A DNA stretch of 64,000 nucleotides from Thermobaculum terrenum ATCC BAA-798. GTDB taxonomy: Bacteria; Chloroflexota; Chloroflexia; Thermobaculales; Thermobaculaceae. Below, piece by piece: positions 1 to 8,477 of this stretch (position 1 is its first letter; every line of letters begins with the position of its first letter). The stretch is taken from the NCBI RefSeq assembly GCF_000025005.1, contig NC_013525.1, positions 1,003,501 through 1,067,500 of the forward strand, in the 5' to 3' direction. A model generated the notes under the pieces. The model searched no databases, was not told the origin of the DNA, and saw only the letters and a list, made by a program, of their open reading frames with translations. A program made the position numbers and the translations under genes.

Positions 1-1
1 T

Positions 2-2428
2 GCAGACTGGGAACTAAGAGCGCTTTTTGCGGACTCTTTGCTAGCGCCCTGGAATCCTTCCAGACATGGCAAGGTCGATAAGCCTCTAATGATTAATCCT
101 CTGACGACATTGTCTTCGATAGGCTTACCTTACTATCGGGGAATAATTAATAACAGCTTGATTTCGCCAATAGCTTGGTTCTTTATCCTCGAGTTAATAG
201 GCTTGCTAGGATGGATTCTTCTTGCCCAGTTTGTATATGCAGCACAAGATAGTGGCTGGATGTTGTCTAAGCTTCTTTCTATCGTAATTATTGCCCTTGG
301 TGCCTGGTTGGGCACGTCTCTTGGACTACTAACATATCCAGCTAGCTTGTGGGTAATAACGATCGGCTTTATACTTTTCTCCCTCTCGTTTGCCCTTGTC
401 AACTCCAGATCCTTAGTAAATATCCTTAGATCCAGGATCAGTAGGATAGTGCTGCTAGAGGGATTATTCTTATTGCTTTTTATTGTCGGTCTGCTTATGA
501 GAATAGCTAATCCTGATCTGTGGCATCCCATATTCGGTGGTGAAAAGCCAATGGAGCTTTCATTTATCAACGCGATTCAAAGGAGCTCCAACTTACCCCC
601 TTATGATCCCTGGTTTTCTGGCGGGTACATTAACTACTACTATTTTGGCCAGTGGTTAGCTGCTGTTCTCATGAGACTGACGTTCGTGGGGCCGGCCTAT
701 GGCTTCAATATCGCGGTGGCATGGATCTTCGCCGTTACGGGTACCCTTGCCTTTACATTTGGTTATGAGATCTCCAGAAGGTTTTTTGGAGGGACTTTTG
801 CGCAAATCGTGGGCTTTTTGAGTACCTTGCTTATGGTTATAGTAGGTAACTTGGACGGCCTAGTGCAACTCATGCAGTCTTTTGCCAGCGGCAACTTGTC
901 CAACTTCCTGGGAAACTTTGACTTCTGGAGGTCTACTCGCATTACCGGTGGGAACATAATTCACGAGTTCCCATTCTTCACGTTTCTGTATGCTGATCTC
1001 CATGCACATATGGTAGCTATGCCTATGGCGCTAGGGCTTTTAATCCTGGCAGCGTATTATGTTTTCATTTCTGCGAGGAAGAGTAGGTTGATTGTGATTA
1101 TCCTGGCGTCGATGCTTGGTAGTGTCCTGATAATGACTAACCCCTGGGATTTCCCTACTTATAGTGGATTGTTCCTGCTAGCTGTATCTATACGAGCTCT
1201 AACCTCGTGTACGACCTTGCTTACTAAGCTACTTAGAGTCGCACACGATAGTTTGACCTTTATAATCCTATCAGTTGCTTTCTGTGTACCATTCTTCGTG
1301 CACTTTAAGAGTTTTTATTCCAGTTTTGGCCTGGTACATGAATCTGTCCCCGTTACTTTGATCCTGATACAGTTAGGTTTATTCTTTGCCATTGTTCTGT
1401 CTTATGCTCTGGTAACTTTACTCAGGGATACTCATCTCAGGTTCATATTATTAGTAGCTTTAGGTGCTGTGATAGTTGGCCTCTCTCTAAACAGGCTATC
1501 TTTAGGTCTTTTGCTAGCCTTGCTCATATGTTCAATCTCTTGCCTTTGGCAGAGTAGAAATAAACAGCCATTGGCTATTTGGCTTGGGTTGACGTCCGCT
1601 GGGTTAGCTATTTGGGTGCTTATAGAGATCTTCTACTTGAGAGACTTTTTGGATGGATCAACCGCGTATCGTATGAACACCATCTTCAAATTTGGGGTTC
1701 AGAGCTGGATCTTGCTGGCTCTGGGGTGTGCTGGATTGTTACCTGTTACTTATAGGAGTATCAGGAGAAGCAGTCTAAGAGCTAGTTACTTAGGAGTTTG
1801 CCTGTTCCTGGTCACCTCATCGCTCATATATACTGTCGCCGGCTCTTATTCTCGCTTGTCTCAGCGCTTTCCGGTGCCTCCAAGTAATGCAGGACTAAAT
1901 GGAGAAGCATTTCTTACTACCGCTACTTTGACGAATGTTTCAGGGCAGACGCTTAGCTTTAAATATGATTATGATGCTATACAGTGGCTTAGGAAGAATA
2001 TTGCTAAGCCTGATGTGTTGGTCGAGGCGAGTATTGGTCCGTATAGAGGATTTGGGTCCAGGATATCTATGTTCACTGGCTTGCCCGACGTAATGGGGTG
2101 GGATAATCATGAGAGTCAACAGCGATATCCAGATCAGGTCTTCAGTAGGAGTCGTGATGTTAGGAATCTCTATGATACATCAAGTATTAAGACCGCTCTG
2201 GAGCTTATATTGAGATATGACATAAAGTACATCTATTTAGGACCCGTCGAGAGGTTGCACGAGTTTGATACAGGCGAGAGGTATGCCTCACAACAGGGGC
2301 TTGAGAAGTTTGATCGAATGGTTGGTCCCTATTTGAAACTTATATATAGCAACAGGGCTGTAAAGATCTACGAAGTGAAGCCTTCCTGGCAATGGTCCGA
2401 GGAGAGCTTAAGTAAACTTGAACAATGA
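2..2428 (+). CDS. YYY/DUF2298-family polytopic membrane protein, 5' end cut by window
   Basis: Large integral membrane protein with many hydrophobic segments across its first ~600 codons and a soluble C-terminal tail of ~150 residues. The family signature, a Tyr run in NYYYFGQW, lies near 631-654, and a second conserved block, RMNTIFKFG, near 1670-1694. These match the Chloroflexi/archaea YYY (DUF2298) family, which resembles dolichyl-phosphate-mannose type glycosyltransferases of fold GT-C. The reaction is not known. The frame is open to the window edge, and the residues before the TTG at 38 (DWELRALFADSLLAPWNP) look coding, so I treat the gene as 5'-partial; the ATG at 89 is the fallback start. 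Its stop overlaps the next YYY gene by 11 bases, so the two are probably co-translated. A role in envelope glycan synthesis is inference. Confidence 0.82.
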   Translation, partial: ADWELRALFADSLLAPWNPSRHGKVDKPLMINPLTTLSSIGLPYYRGIINNSLISPIAWFFILELIGLLGWILLAQFVYAAQDSGWMLSKLLSIVIIALGAWLGTSLGLLTYPASLWVITIGFILFSLSFALVNSRSLVNILRSRISRIVLLEGLFLLLFIVGLLMRIANPDLWHPIFGGEKPMELSFINAIQRSSNLPPYDPWFSGGYINYYYFGQWLAAVLMRLTFVGPAYGFNIAVAWIFAVTGTLAFTFGYEISRRFFGGTFAQIVGFLSTLLMVIVGNLDGLVQLMQSFASGNLSNFLGNFDFWRSTRITGGNIIHEFPFFTFLYADLHAHMVAMPMALGLLILAAYYVFISARKSRLIVIILASMLGSVLIMTNPWDFPTYSGLFLLAVSIRALTSCTTLLTKLLRVAHDSLTFIILSVAFCVPFFVHFKSFYSSFGLVHESVPVTLILIQLGLFFAIVLSYALVTLLRDTHLRFILLVALGAVIVGLSLNRLSLGLLLALLICSISCLWQSRNKQPLAIWLGLTSAGLAIWVLIEIFYLRDFLDGSTAYRMNTIFKFGVQSWILLALGCAGLLPVTYRSIRRSSLRASYLGVCLFLVTSSLIYTVAGSYSRLSQRFPVPPSNAGLNGEAFLTTATLTNVSGQTLSFKYDYDAIQWLRKNIAKPDVLVEASIGPYRGFGSRISMFTGLPDVMGWDNHESQQRYPDQVFSRSRDVRNLYDTSSIKTALELILRYDIKYIYLGPVERLHEFDTGERYASQQGLEKFDRMVGPYLKLIYSNRAVKIYEVKPSWQWSEESLSKLEQ

Positions 2429-4649
2429 CTTAATTTACTGTCTCCAATGGTACGCGACTTTGTTGTTGCTAGGGCTTATCAGCATGCCCATAGCCTACGC
2501 TTTGTTTCGGTTCATGCCCGATCGCGGATATGCTCTGTCTAAGCTTGTTGGATGGCTATTCGTGTCTTGGTCTACATGGTACGGACTATACTTGGGGATT
2601 TGGGACAAGAATAAAGGTCTGATAATCTCTGTAGCAGCTTTATTTTTCATCTCCGTACTGGTAGCTATTGTGTTCTTTAGATCCTCATTCAATAGATCTC
2701 TCCTGTTTCAAGGGTGGAAATATTATTTATCCCTAGAGCTTATATTTGTCCTGGCTTTTTCTTATCTCGCAATCCTACGAGCCTTCGTGCCCGAGATCTC
2801 CCAGACCGAGAAACCTATGGATTTCATGTATCTACAAACTTCGTACCTTAGCGAGGTTATACCTCCTAGGGATATATGGTTTGCAGGATATGGAGTCAAC
2901 TATTACTACTTTGGTTATTACATGGTTTCGATCTTGTGTCGTCTCTCTGGAATTTCTCCTGCAGTGGGCTACAACCTGGGCCTTGCGACTATCTTTGCTG
3001 TCGTAGCAGTGATTACTTTCAGTATAGTCATCAATCTCATCAGGGCGGCTGGGCTCAGATCTATCTGGATTGCTGTGGCTGGAGCTATCATCTCTCTGCT
3101 GTTGCTTCTTTTTGCTGGCAACCCTGTAGCCTCTATCCTAGCGTGGGTAAATTTTAATACTCCCGGAAGCTTTGACTGGTTCTGGAAATCCACAAGGGTC
3201 ATTTTCGACTTTATTCCTGGCCGAAATGGCCCTCAACAAACTATAGATGAGTTTCCAGCTTTCACTTTCCTATTAGGAGATCTACATCCCCACCTGATGG
3301 CTATGCCCTTGCTTTTGGGTGTGCTCTATTGCTCGGTATCTAACCTCTACCGGCAGAATAAATCTACATTCCTAGTTTTACCTGTCCTCTTGCCCGGGAT
3401 CTTAATTGGGGCTCTGTATATGACTAATAGCTGGGATGTTCCGGTAGCAGTATTAGTTTTCCTTCTGTCTATAGTTACTATCGGCATGTACACACAAGTC
3501 CTACTGAGATCTGCTTTGAGCATTATTCTCTTGGCATTTACCTCTTTGGTAACGTCTTATCCCTTTGTAAGACATTTTGACCCGCCCGTAAGTAGCCAAA
3601 GCTTTATTCCCCCTCAAATAGAAGTGATCCCTGTGATCAACTTTATCGGTCATTACATAGGAGTGGTTTGGTGGGATCACACGGACCTGCTGGAGCTTTT
3701 GAAGGTCTGGGGTTGGCATATAGCCTTTAGTTTGTTCGTACTAGTTTGCTTTACTAACCTGTTTCATAGGGAGGACTTAAGAATTCTTGTCCCCCTACTG
3801 CTTGTGAGTTTTATAGGGGTGATCTTTGGTGTGCATGCAACGCTACTTCTTCCCTTAGTAGTAGCTACTCTGATCATAGGATTTAGGACTTCTTCTATAG
3901 GCTTTAGATATGCTTGTTTTCTATCTGTAGTCGGGTGGCTACTGGTGGTTTTGCCGGAGTTTTTCTATATCAGAGATGTTTTTGAGGATCGCATGAACAC
4001 GGTTTTCAAGTTTTACTATCAATCCTGGCAGATACAAAGTATATCTGTTGGATGCATGGCTATGTTTGCTCTCGATTCCTTACGATCATGTGTTCCCAGG
4101 GTAACGATCACGCGAGTTATAGTCCCTATAATGTGTGCTCTAGTTGTTTTATCTATGGGTTATTCCTTGACAACCTTCCGAGCTAGATCATTGGAAGGCA
4201 TGCATGGACTAGACGGTACCGCGTTTCTAAATAACGAAGATCCATATATGTATCGGGTAGTGGAATGGGTAAGGAATAACACTAACCCTTCTACAGTTGT
4301 TTTGGAAGCTACTGGTGGATCTTATACTAATTATTCCCGGGTCTCTACGTATGCAGGAAGACCGACTGTCTTAGGGTGGCAGGGGCATGAATTACAGTGG
4401 CGTCTTGGGCAACCAGACGCCTTGAGGGAGCTGTCAGAGAGGATGAGGGACGTAAGCAGGGCTTACTCCGGGTTAGATAGAGACGCTTTGCTCAAACTTT
4501 TGGAAAAGTATAGTGTTAGCTATGTTGTTTATGGTAGTTCAGAGCGTCAGATGCAAGCTGAGGAAGGTATAGATCCCAGAGATCCTTTCAAAGGAAAGCT
4601 CATCGCTGTTGCTCGATTCGGTGATTACATCATATATAAATCCCCGTGA
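2418..4649 (+). CDS. YYY/DUF2298-family polytopic membrane protein, second copy
   Basis: 743-residue paralogue of the upstream gene with the same layout: about 15 hydrophobic segments, the VNYYYFGYY motif near residue 160, a DLHPHLMAMP block, an RMNTVFKFYYQSW block, then a soluble C-terminal domain of ~150 residues beginning after YRVVEWVRNN. Such DUF2298 proteins are annotated as YYY membrane proteins and are thought to be GT-C-like transferases acting on lipid-linked sugars. No substrate can be read from the sequence. The chosen start is TTG at 2418, inside the upstream gene, about 13 bases after a GAGGAG element; the overlap suggests translational coupling. No terminator is visible before the tRNA promoter. 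Confidence 0.85.
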   Translation: MNNDLIYCLQWYATLLLLGLISMPIAYALFRFMPDRGYALSKLVGWLFVSWSTWYGLYLGIWDKNKGLIISVAALFFISVLVAIVFFRSSFNRSLLFQGWKYYLSLELIFVLAFSYLAILRAFVPEISQTEKPMDFMYLQTSYLSEVIPPRDIWFAGYGVNYYYFGYYMVSILCRLSGISPAVGYNLGLATIFAVVAVITFSIVINLIRAAGLRSIWIAVAGAIISLLLLLFAGNPVASILAWVNFNTPGSFDWFWKSTRVIFDFIPGRNGPQQTIDEFPAFTFLLGDLHPHLMAMPLLLGVLYCSVSNLYRQNKSTFLVLPVLLPGILIGALYMTNSWDVPVAVLVFLLSIVTIGMYTQVLLRSALSIILLAFTSLVTSYPFVRHFDPPVSSQSFIPPQIEVIPVINFIGHYIGVVWWDHTDLLELLKVWGWHIAFSLFVLVCFTNLFHREDLRILVPLLLVSFIGVIFGVHATLLLPLVVATLIIGFRTSSIGFRYACFLSVVGWLLVVLPEFFYIRDVFEDRMNTVFKFYYQSWQIQSISVGCMAMFALDSLRSCVPRVTITRVIVPIMCALVVLSMGYSLTTFRARSLEGMHGLDGTAFLNNEDPYMYRVVEWVRNNTNPSTVVLEATGGSYTNYSRVSTYAGRPTVLGWQGHELQWRLGQPDALRELSERMRDVSRAYSGLDRDALLKLLEKYSVSYVVYGSSERQMQAEEGIDPRDPFKGKLIAVARFGDYIIYKSP

Positions 4650-4678
4650 CAGGATTGGCTAGTAGAGCCGATGAACAC

Positions 4679-4707
4679 TTGACTAAGGGACAGCTATTTG
4701 CTAATTT
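4679..4707 (+). promoter_or_regulatory. promoter of the tRNA-Pro/tRNA-Gly pair
   Basis: TTGACT at 4679-4684 and TAATTT at 4702-4707 are 17 bases apart. A transcript would start about 4714, some 17 bases before tRNA-Pro. Assigned by pattern only. Confidence 0.45.
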
Positions 4708-4730
4708 GTATAGCGCGAGGTTCAAAGTGT

Positions 4731-4807
4731 CGGGGTGTGGCGCAGTTGGCTAGCGCGCGGCGTTTGGGACGCTGAGGTCGGAGGTTCAAGTCCTCTCACC
4801 CCGACCA
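4731..4807 (+). tRNA. tRNA-Pro (anticodon TGG)
   Basis: Complete cloverleaf. The 7-bp acceptor CGGGGTG/CACCCCG closes the molecule, the anticodon loop TTTGGGA at 4763-4769 carries TGG at 4765-4767, and the T-loop reads GGTTCAAGTCC. The discriminator is A and the CCA end is encoded (4805-4807). It shares a transcript with tRNA-Gly, 11 bases downstream. Confidence 0.96.
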
Positions 4808-4818
4808 GTATCGCAAGT

Positions 4819-4892
4819 GCGGGTGTGGTGAAGCGGTATCATAGCTGCCTTCCAAGCAGCTGGCACGGGTTCGACTCCCGTCACCCGCTCCA
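4819..4892 (+). tRNA. tRNA-Gly (anticodon TCC)
   Basis: Complete cloverleaf with acceptor GCGGGTG/CACCCGC. The anticodon loop CTTCCAA carries TCC at 4851-4853, the T-loop is GGTTCGACTCC, the discriminator is T, and CCA is encoded at 4890-4892. A rho-independent terminator follows at once. Confidence 0.96.
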
Positions 4893-4923
4893 AGACCTGC
4901 GAAACTCTTCGCAGGTCTTTTTG
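4893..4923 (+). terminator. rho-independent terminator of the tRNA pair
   Basis: A 10-bp stem AGACCTGCGA/TCGCAGGTCT with a short loop, followed by a T-rich run at 4918-4922. It ends the tRNA-Pro/tRNA-Gly transcript. Confidence 0.85.
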
Positions 4924-4948
4924 TTTACCATAAAATTCTTTGTAGACC

Positions 4949-4975
4949 TTGTTATATCTCATCATCTGTGATAAT
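4949..4975 (+). promoter_or_regulatory. candidate promoter of the 6S-like RNA
   Basis: TTGTTA at 4949-4954 and GATAAT at 4970-4975, with a TG just before the -10. The spacing is a short 15 bases. It predicts a start near 4982, which matches the 5' edge of the folded RNA that follows. Confidence 0.4.
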
Positions 4976-4981
4976 CTCCTA

Positions 4982-5190
4982 ATGTAGCCCCTTCAGGAGT
5001 GCCGTTGTCGCTAGGGATGTTCTGAACCAACACCCTAACTGAGGGAGCTGATCGCTCGAGAACGTGCGTAGGCGCGAGGAGCCATAAAAGGCTCGCCTAG
5101 CGGAAACGCTGAAAGTTCGAGAGGTAGGCACCCACCTGCGAGCTTGCAGGTTCAGGAACACGGTGGCGACGGCACTCGGGGTATTTTTTT
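4982..5190 (+). ncRNA. ssrS: structured RNA, probable 6S RNA
   Basis: About 208 nt with no believable reading frame that folds as one long rod. GAGTGCCGT at 4997-5005 pairs with ACGGCACTC at 5169-5177, CCCC near 4988-4991 can pair with GGGG at 5178-5181, and TGTTCTGAACC at 5018-5028 can pair with GGTTCAGGAACA at 5149-5160. The far end closes on an ATAAAA loop at 5084-5089 between GGAGCC and GGCTC. The 3' strand also holds a small alternative hairpin CCTGC/GCAGG at 5135-5150. A T run at 5184-5190 ends it. Length, rod shape with a central open region, and the small 3'-strand hairpin are what 6S RNA, the sigma-70 RNA polymerase mimic, looks like. SRP RNA, tmRNA and RNase P RNA motifs were not seen. 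The identity is inference; that it is a structured RNA is well supported. Confidence 0.62.
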
Positions 5191-5202
5191 GCCCAAGGTA
5201 AA

Positions 5203-6198
5203 ATGGTAGTTACTATTTGTGGGAACGACCATACTAAACTGAACGAACGACTTAGAGCTATCCTTTCCGAATTGGAAGAGGATACGGATGTAGTTGAACT
5301 GGAAGCCACAGGCTTATCCATCAGAGACCTCCGGGATTACTGCAATACTATGCCTCTTTTTGGAGGCAAAAGAGTTGTGATAGTCAAGGGAATAAGCAGC
5401 CTATCTTCCTCTGACGCTTCTAGCAGTACTGATCAAGAATATTCCGAACGAAAAACTCGAACCTCATCAAGTCAACTGGTTAAGGACTTGGAAGATTATC
5501 TACCGGAGGTGCCGGAGACTACTCTGCTGGTGTTTTTTGATAGGAATCCAATAGGTACTTCGGGCATAGGTCGTGTACTCCGCAAATACAGTTCTTTCGA
5601 GGAGTACCTCTTGCCGGAGCAAGCCGAGCTCCCCTTATATATACGGAAGGCTTTTGAATCTGATGGCTACAAGATAGATTCAGAATCTGCTGAGATATTA
5701 GCACAGGCTGTCAGCAATGATGTTTCCAGGCTTCAATCTGAGATGGATAAGCTCAAGATGTATTGTAAGGATAAACTCAGGATTGATCCTGAGGATATAT
5801 ACCTTCTGGTGGATATGCCGCCTGATGTTGCTGTTTGGGATATAACGGATGCTATCTATTCTAAGAATGCGGGGAAAGCTGTTCAGTCATTTCGTGCGCT
5901 GCTAGAAAAGGGTGTGGCTCCTCAGCAAATTATTGGCGCCATATCATCTCAGATACGTAACCTGGTTATAGCTGATAGCTGTAGGGATAAGGGAAGTTTG
6001 TATCTGCAGCAGGCTACTGGTATGAAGCCCTTTGTAGCCAGGAAGTTATCGACGGCGCTCAGCACTTTTAAACCTGGTCAGCCTAAGAAGCTTCTCGAGA
6101 TGCTATTACAGGTCGATCTAAGCTACAAAACAGGAAAGGCCGAGTTAGACTCGGCCCTTGAGCTATTTATACAGCAAGCTTGTGCGAGGCGTTTCTAA
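5203..6198 (+). CDS. holA: DNA polymerase III subunit delta
   Basis: 331 residues, the usual length for HolA, the clamp-loader delta subunit that opens the beta sliding clamp. The N-terminal part begins MVVTICGNDHTKLNERL and contains LEATGLSIRDLRDYCNTMPLF, the region that remodels the clamp. The middle has AEILAQAVSNDVSRLQSEMDK, and the C-terminal collar domain (from about 205) has AVQSFRALLEKGVAPQQIIG and ISSQIRNLV. The start is ATG 5203, behind a weak AAGG. The gene follows the 6S-like RNA and its T run. The last four bases overlap the convergent rpsT stop. The clamp itself (dnaN) lies at 55.3 kb in this window. Confidence 0.9.
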   Translation: MVVTICGNDHTKLNERLRAILSELEEDTDVVELEATGLSIRDLRDYCNTMPLFGGKRVVIVKGISSLSSSDASSSTDQEYSERKTRTSSSQLVKDLEDYLPEVPETTLLVFFDRNPIGTSGIGRVLRKYSSFEEYLLPEQAELPLYIRKAFESDGYKIDSESAEILAQAVSNDVSRLQSEMDKLKMYCKDKLRIDPEDIYLLVDMPPDVAVWDITDAIYSKNAGKAVQSFRALLEKGVAPQQIIGAISSQIRNLVIADSCRDKGSLYLQQATGMKPFVARKLSTALSTFKPGQPKKLLEMLLQVDLSYKTGKAELDSALELFIQQACARRF

Positions 6199-6497
6199 GA
6201 AGATGCAGAGCTGCGTGCGGCAGCTAGTGCCTTCATCAGTCTGCTCTTGCGCCTGGCAGCGTTATTCCTGTGAAGCACACCTTTAGAAACTGCCCTATCC
6301 AATGCGCTAATCGCAGCTGCTAGGTTCTGCTCAGCAGTTGCCACATCTCCTGCCAGCAAAGGCCTACGTACTTTGGATATCATAGTACGTACTCTGTTCT
6401 TTATGGACTTGTTTCGCAGCCTACGCTTCTCGGAAACCCTGTGAGCTTTCTCTGCTGATCTCTTGTTTGCAAGTGACCTCTGATGATGTCTGCTCAT
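6195..6497 (-). CDS. rpsT: 30S ribosomal protein S20
   Basis: 100 residues, very basic, with the S20 layout: MSRHHQRSLANKRSAEKAH at the N-terminus, then RRLRNKSIKNRVRTMI and a helical C-terminal half with GVLHRNNAARRKSRL. S20 binds 16S rRNA early in 30S assembly. It starts at ATG 6497 behind a strong SD (AAGGGAG, 3-4 bases upstream) and is driven by its own promoter, back to back with that of lepA. The reverse-strand pairing of rpsT with holA and lepA around it is a common bacterial arrangement. Confidence 0.95.
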   Translation of the reverse strand: MSRHHQRSLANKRSAEKAHRVSEKRRLRNKSIKNRVRTMISKVRRPLLAGDVATAEQNLAAAISALDRAVSKGVLHRNNAARRKSRLMKALAAARSSASS

Positions 6498-6563
6498 AAC
6501 TCCCTTTCACAATCAGTAAGATTTGTTTCTCGGAAGATAATTATGCCATGAACTAACCCTGCC

Positions 6564-6592
6564 AGTATACCAAACGAGCTCTCATTGCTCAA
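6564..6592 (-). promoter_or_regulatory. promoter of rpsT
   Basis: Reading the minus strand, TTGAGC (6592-6587) and TATACT (6569-6564) are exactly 17 bases apart. This leaves a leader of about 60 bases before the rpsT start. Confidence 0.55.
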
Positions 6593-6593
6593 C

Positions 6594-6623
6594 TTGACGC
6601 GATATACTTTTGACAGGTTGAAT
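6594..6623 (+). promoter_or_regulatory. promoter of lepA
   Basis: TTGACG at 6594-6599 and TTGAAT at 6618-6623, spaced 18. The -35 box sits one base from the rpsT -35 box on the other strand, so polymerase could not easily load in both directions at once. A start near 6630 fits the TTG at 6660 as the lepA start codon. Confidence 0.45.
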
Positions 6624-6659
6624 TAATAGTTGCCTACCAAGTGTTTCGGAGAACTCGCA

Positions 6660-8477
6660 TTGGACCAGCGCTTCATTAGGAACTTTTGCATTATAGCTCA
6701 TATTGATCACGGTAAATCTACCCTAGCTGATAGGTTGTTACAAGTTACTGGTACTATCAGCGAACGTGAGATGGTTGAGCAGGTTCTTGATACGATGGAC
6801 CTGGAGAGGGAAAAGGGAATTACGATCAAGGCTAGGGCTGTCAGGATGTATTACAACGCCAAGGATGGCAATAGGTATCAGCTGAACCTTATAGATACTC
6901 CGGGCCATGTGGATTTTTCCTATGAGGTAAGTCGAAGCTTGGCGGCCTGCGAGGGAGCAATCCTAGTAGTGGACGCAACCCAGGGTATCGAGGCCCAAAC
7001 CCTCGCAAACGTCTATATGGCCCTTGAGGCCGATCTTGAGATTATTGCCGTGGTCAATAAGATCGATCTCCCCAGCGCTAATGTCGAGGGTGTGATGGGT
7101 GAGATAGAGCAGCTTCTCGGCATACCACGGAGTGAGATACTTGCGGTATCCGCCAAGACTGGTTTAGGCGTGGAAGATTTGCTGGAAGCTATAGTGCACA
7201 GGTTCCCTCCTCCAGAGGGTAATCCCAATTCGCCCCTTAGAGCATTGATATTTGACTCACATTACGATCCTTACAAGGGTGTTGTGGCTTACGTCAGGAT
7301 TGTTGATGGGAAGGTATCCAAAGGTGATCAACTGCGATTGATGTCAACAGGAAAAGATACAGAGGCTCTTGAGCTTGGGTATTTCTCTCCGGATCTAACA
7401 GCCTCTCAATCTCTTGATACTGGGGAGGTAGGCTATATAGCTACGGGGCTTAAAGTTGTATCTGATTGTAGAGTAGGAGACACCATCACTTGGTCGCGTA
7501 ATGGTGCTACTGAGCCGCTACCTGGATACAAGCCTGTTAAGCCTATGGTATTTGCCGGTATATTCCCTGTAGAGGGGGAGGATTACTCAGAGCTTAGAGA
7601 TGCTTTAGACAAGCTAAAGTTGAATGATGCGTCTCTTACTTATGAACCCGTCAACTCTGCTGCTCTTGGGTTTGGATTTAGAGTTGGGTTTCTAGGTTTG
7701 CTTCATATGGAGATCGTTCAAGAGCGACTGGAGCGCGAGTATGGCCTGGATCTGCTAATAACCGCTCCAAGCGTAGAATATGAAGTGGAAACTACCGATG
7801 GGCAGGTATTGTCCATACGTAACCCCAACGAGATGCCTCCTGTGCAAAAGATAAAAGAGATAAGAGAGCCCTGGATGCAGATCACGGTGGTGACTCCTTC
7901 TGACTATATAGGTCCGGTTATGGATCTAATTACTCACCGACGTGGTGAGTTTAGGAACATGGAATACCTCGAAGAAAAACGTGTAATGCTTACTTATGAT
8001 CTTCCGCTAAGTGAGCTGGTTTCAGATCTATACGATCAACTCAAGTCTAGAACTCAAGGCTATGCCTCTTTGGATTATTCATTCGTGGGGTACAGACCAG
8101 CCGATCTAGTAAAACTAGATGTATTAGTGAACGGTCAGGTGGTAGATGCATTGTCATTGATAGTTCACAGGGATCAGGCCTATTCCAAGGGAAAAGCTCT
8201 TGTTGAGAAGTTGAAAGAGCTTATACCTAGACAACTGTTTGAGATACCGATACAAGCAGCTATAGGGAGTAGGGTTATAAGCAGAGAAACCATTAAAGCT
8301 ATGCGCAAAAATGTCCTTGCTAAGTGTTATGGTGGAGATGTAACTCGAAAACGCAAACTGCTGGAGAAGCAAAAAGAAGGTAAGGCTAGAATGAAGATGG
8401 TAGGGAGCGTACAGATCCCCCAAGAGGCCTTCATGGCAGTTTTGCGCCTGAATGATCAGGAGGAATCTCGTACATGA
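6660..8477 (+). CDS. lepA: elongation factor 4 (LepA), back-translocating GTPase
   Basis: About 605 residues, standard LepA length. The GTPase domain has AHIDHGKST (G1), an RAVR switch I segment, DTPGHVDF (G3) and NKIDLP (G4). These are followed by beta-barrel domain II, the two EF-G-like domains and the LepA-specific C-terminal domain ([21 protein letters not shown]). LepA binds stalled ribosomes and promotes back-translocation or initiation. The start chosen is TTG 6660, which has GGAGA at 6648-6652 and gives the family N-terminus [18 protein letters not shown]; a TTG at 6630 lies almost at the predicted transcript start and lacks an SD. The stop overlaps the next gene by four bases. Confidence 0.95.
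   Translation: MDQRFIRNFCIIAHIDHGKSTLADRLLQVTGTISEREMVEQVLDTMDLEREKGITIKARAVRMYYNAKDGNRYQLNLIDTPGHVDFSYEVSRSLAACEGAILVVDATQGIEAQTLANVYMALEADLEIIAVVNKIDLPSANVEGVMGEIEQLLGIPRSEILAVSAKTGLGVEDLLEAIVHRFPPPEGNPNSPLRALIFDSHYDPYKGVVAYVRIVDGKVSKGDQLRLMSTGKDTEALELGYFSPDLTASQSLDTGEVGYIATGLKVVSDCRVGDTITWSRNGATEPLPGYKPVKPMVFAGIFPVEGEDYSELRDALDKLKLNDASLTYEPVNSAALGFGFRVGFLGLLHMEIVQERLEREYGLDLLITAPSVEYEVETTDGQVLSIRNPNEMPPVQKIKEIREPWMQITVVTPSDYIGPVMDLITHRRGEFRNMEYLEEKRVMLTYDLPLSELVSDLYDQLKSRTQGYASLDYSFVGYRPADLVKLDVLVNGQVVDALSLIVHRDQAYSKGKALVEKLKELIPRQLFEIPIQAAIGSRVISRETIKAMRKNVLAKCYGGDVTRKRKLLEKQKEGKARMKMVGSVQIPQEAFMAVLRLNDQEESRT

Noticed and set aside
133-570. Minus-strand open frame opposite the first YYY gene
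   Set aside because: Antisense shadow of a membrane protein gene; no SD and no family resemblance.
4735-4971. Open frame across tRNA-Pro and tRNA-Gly
   Set aside because: It is a translation of two tRNA genes and a terminator, not a protein.
4979-5321. Two minus-strand frames over the 6S-like RNA
   Set aside because: They lie in an RNA rod with compensating stems, and neither has an SD or a known domain.
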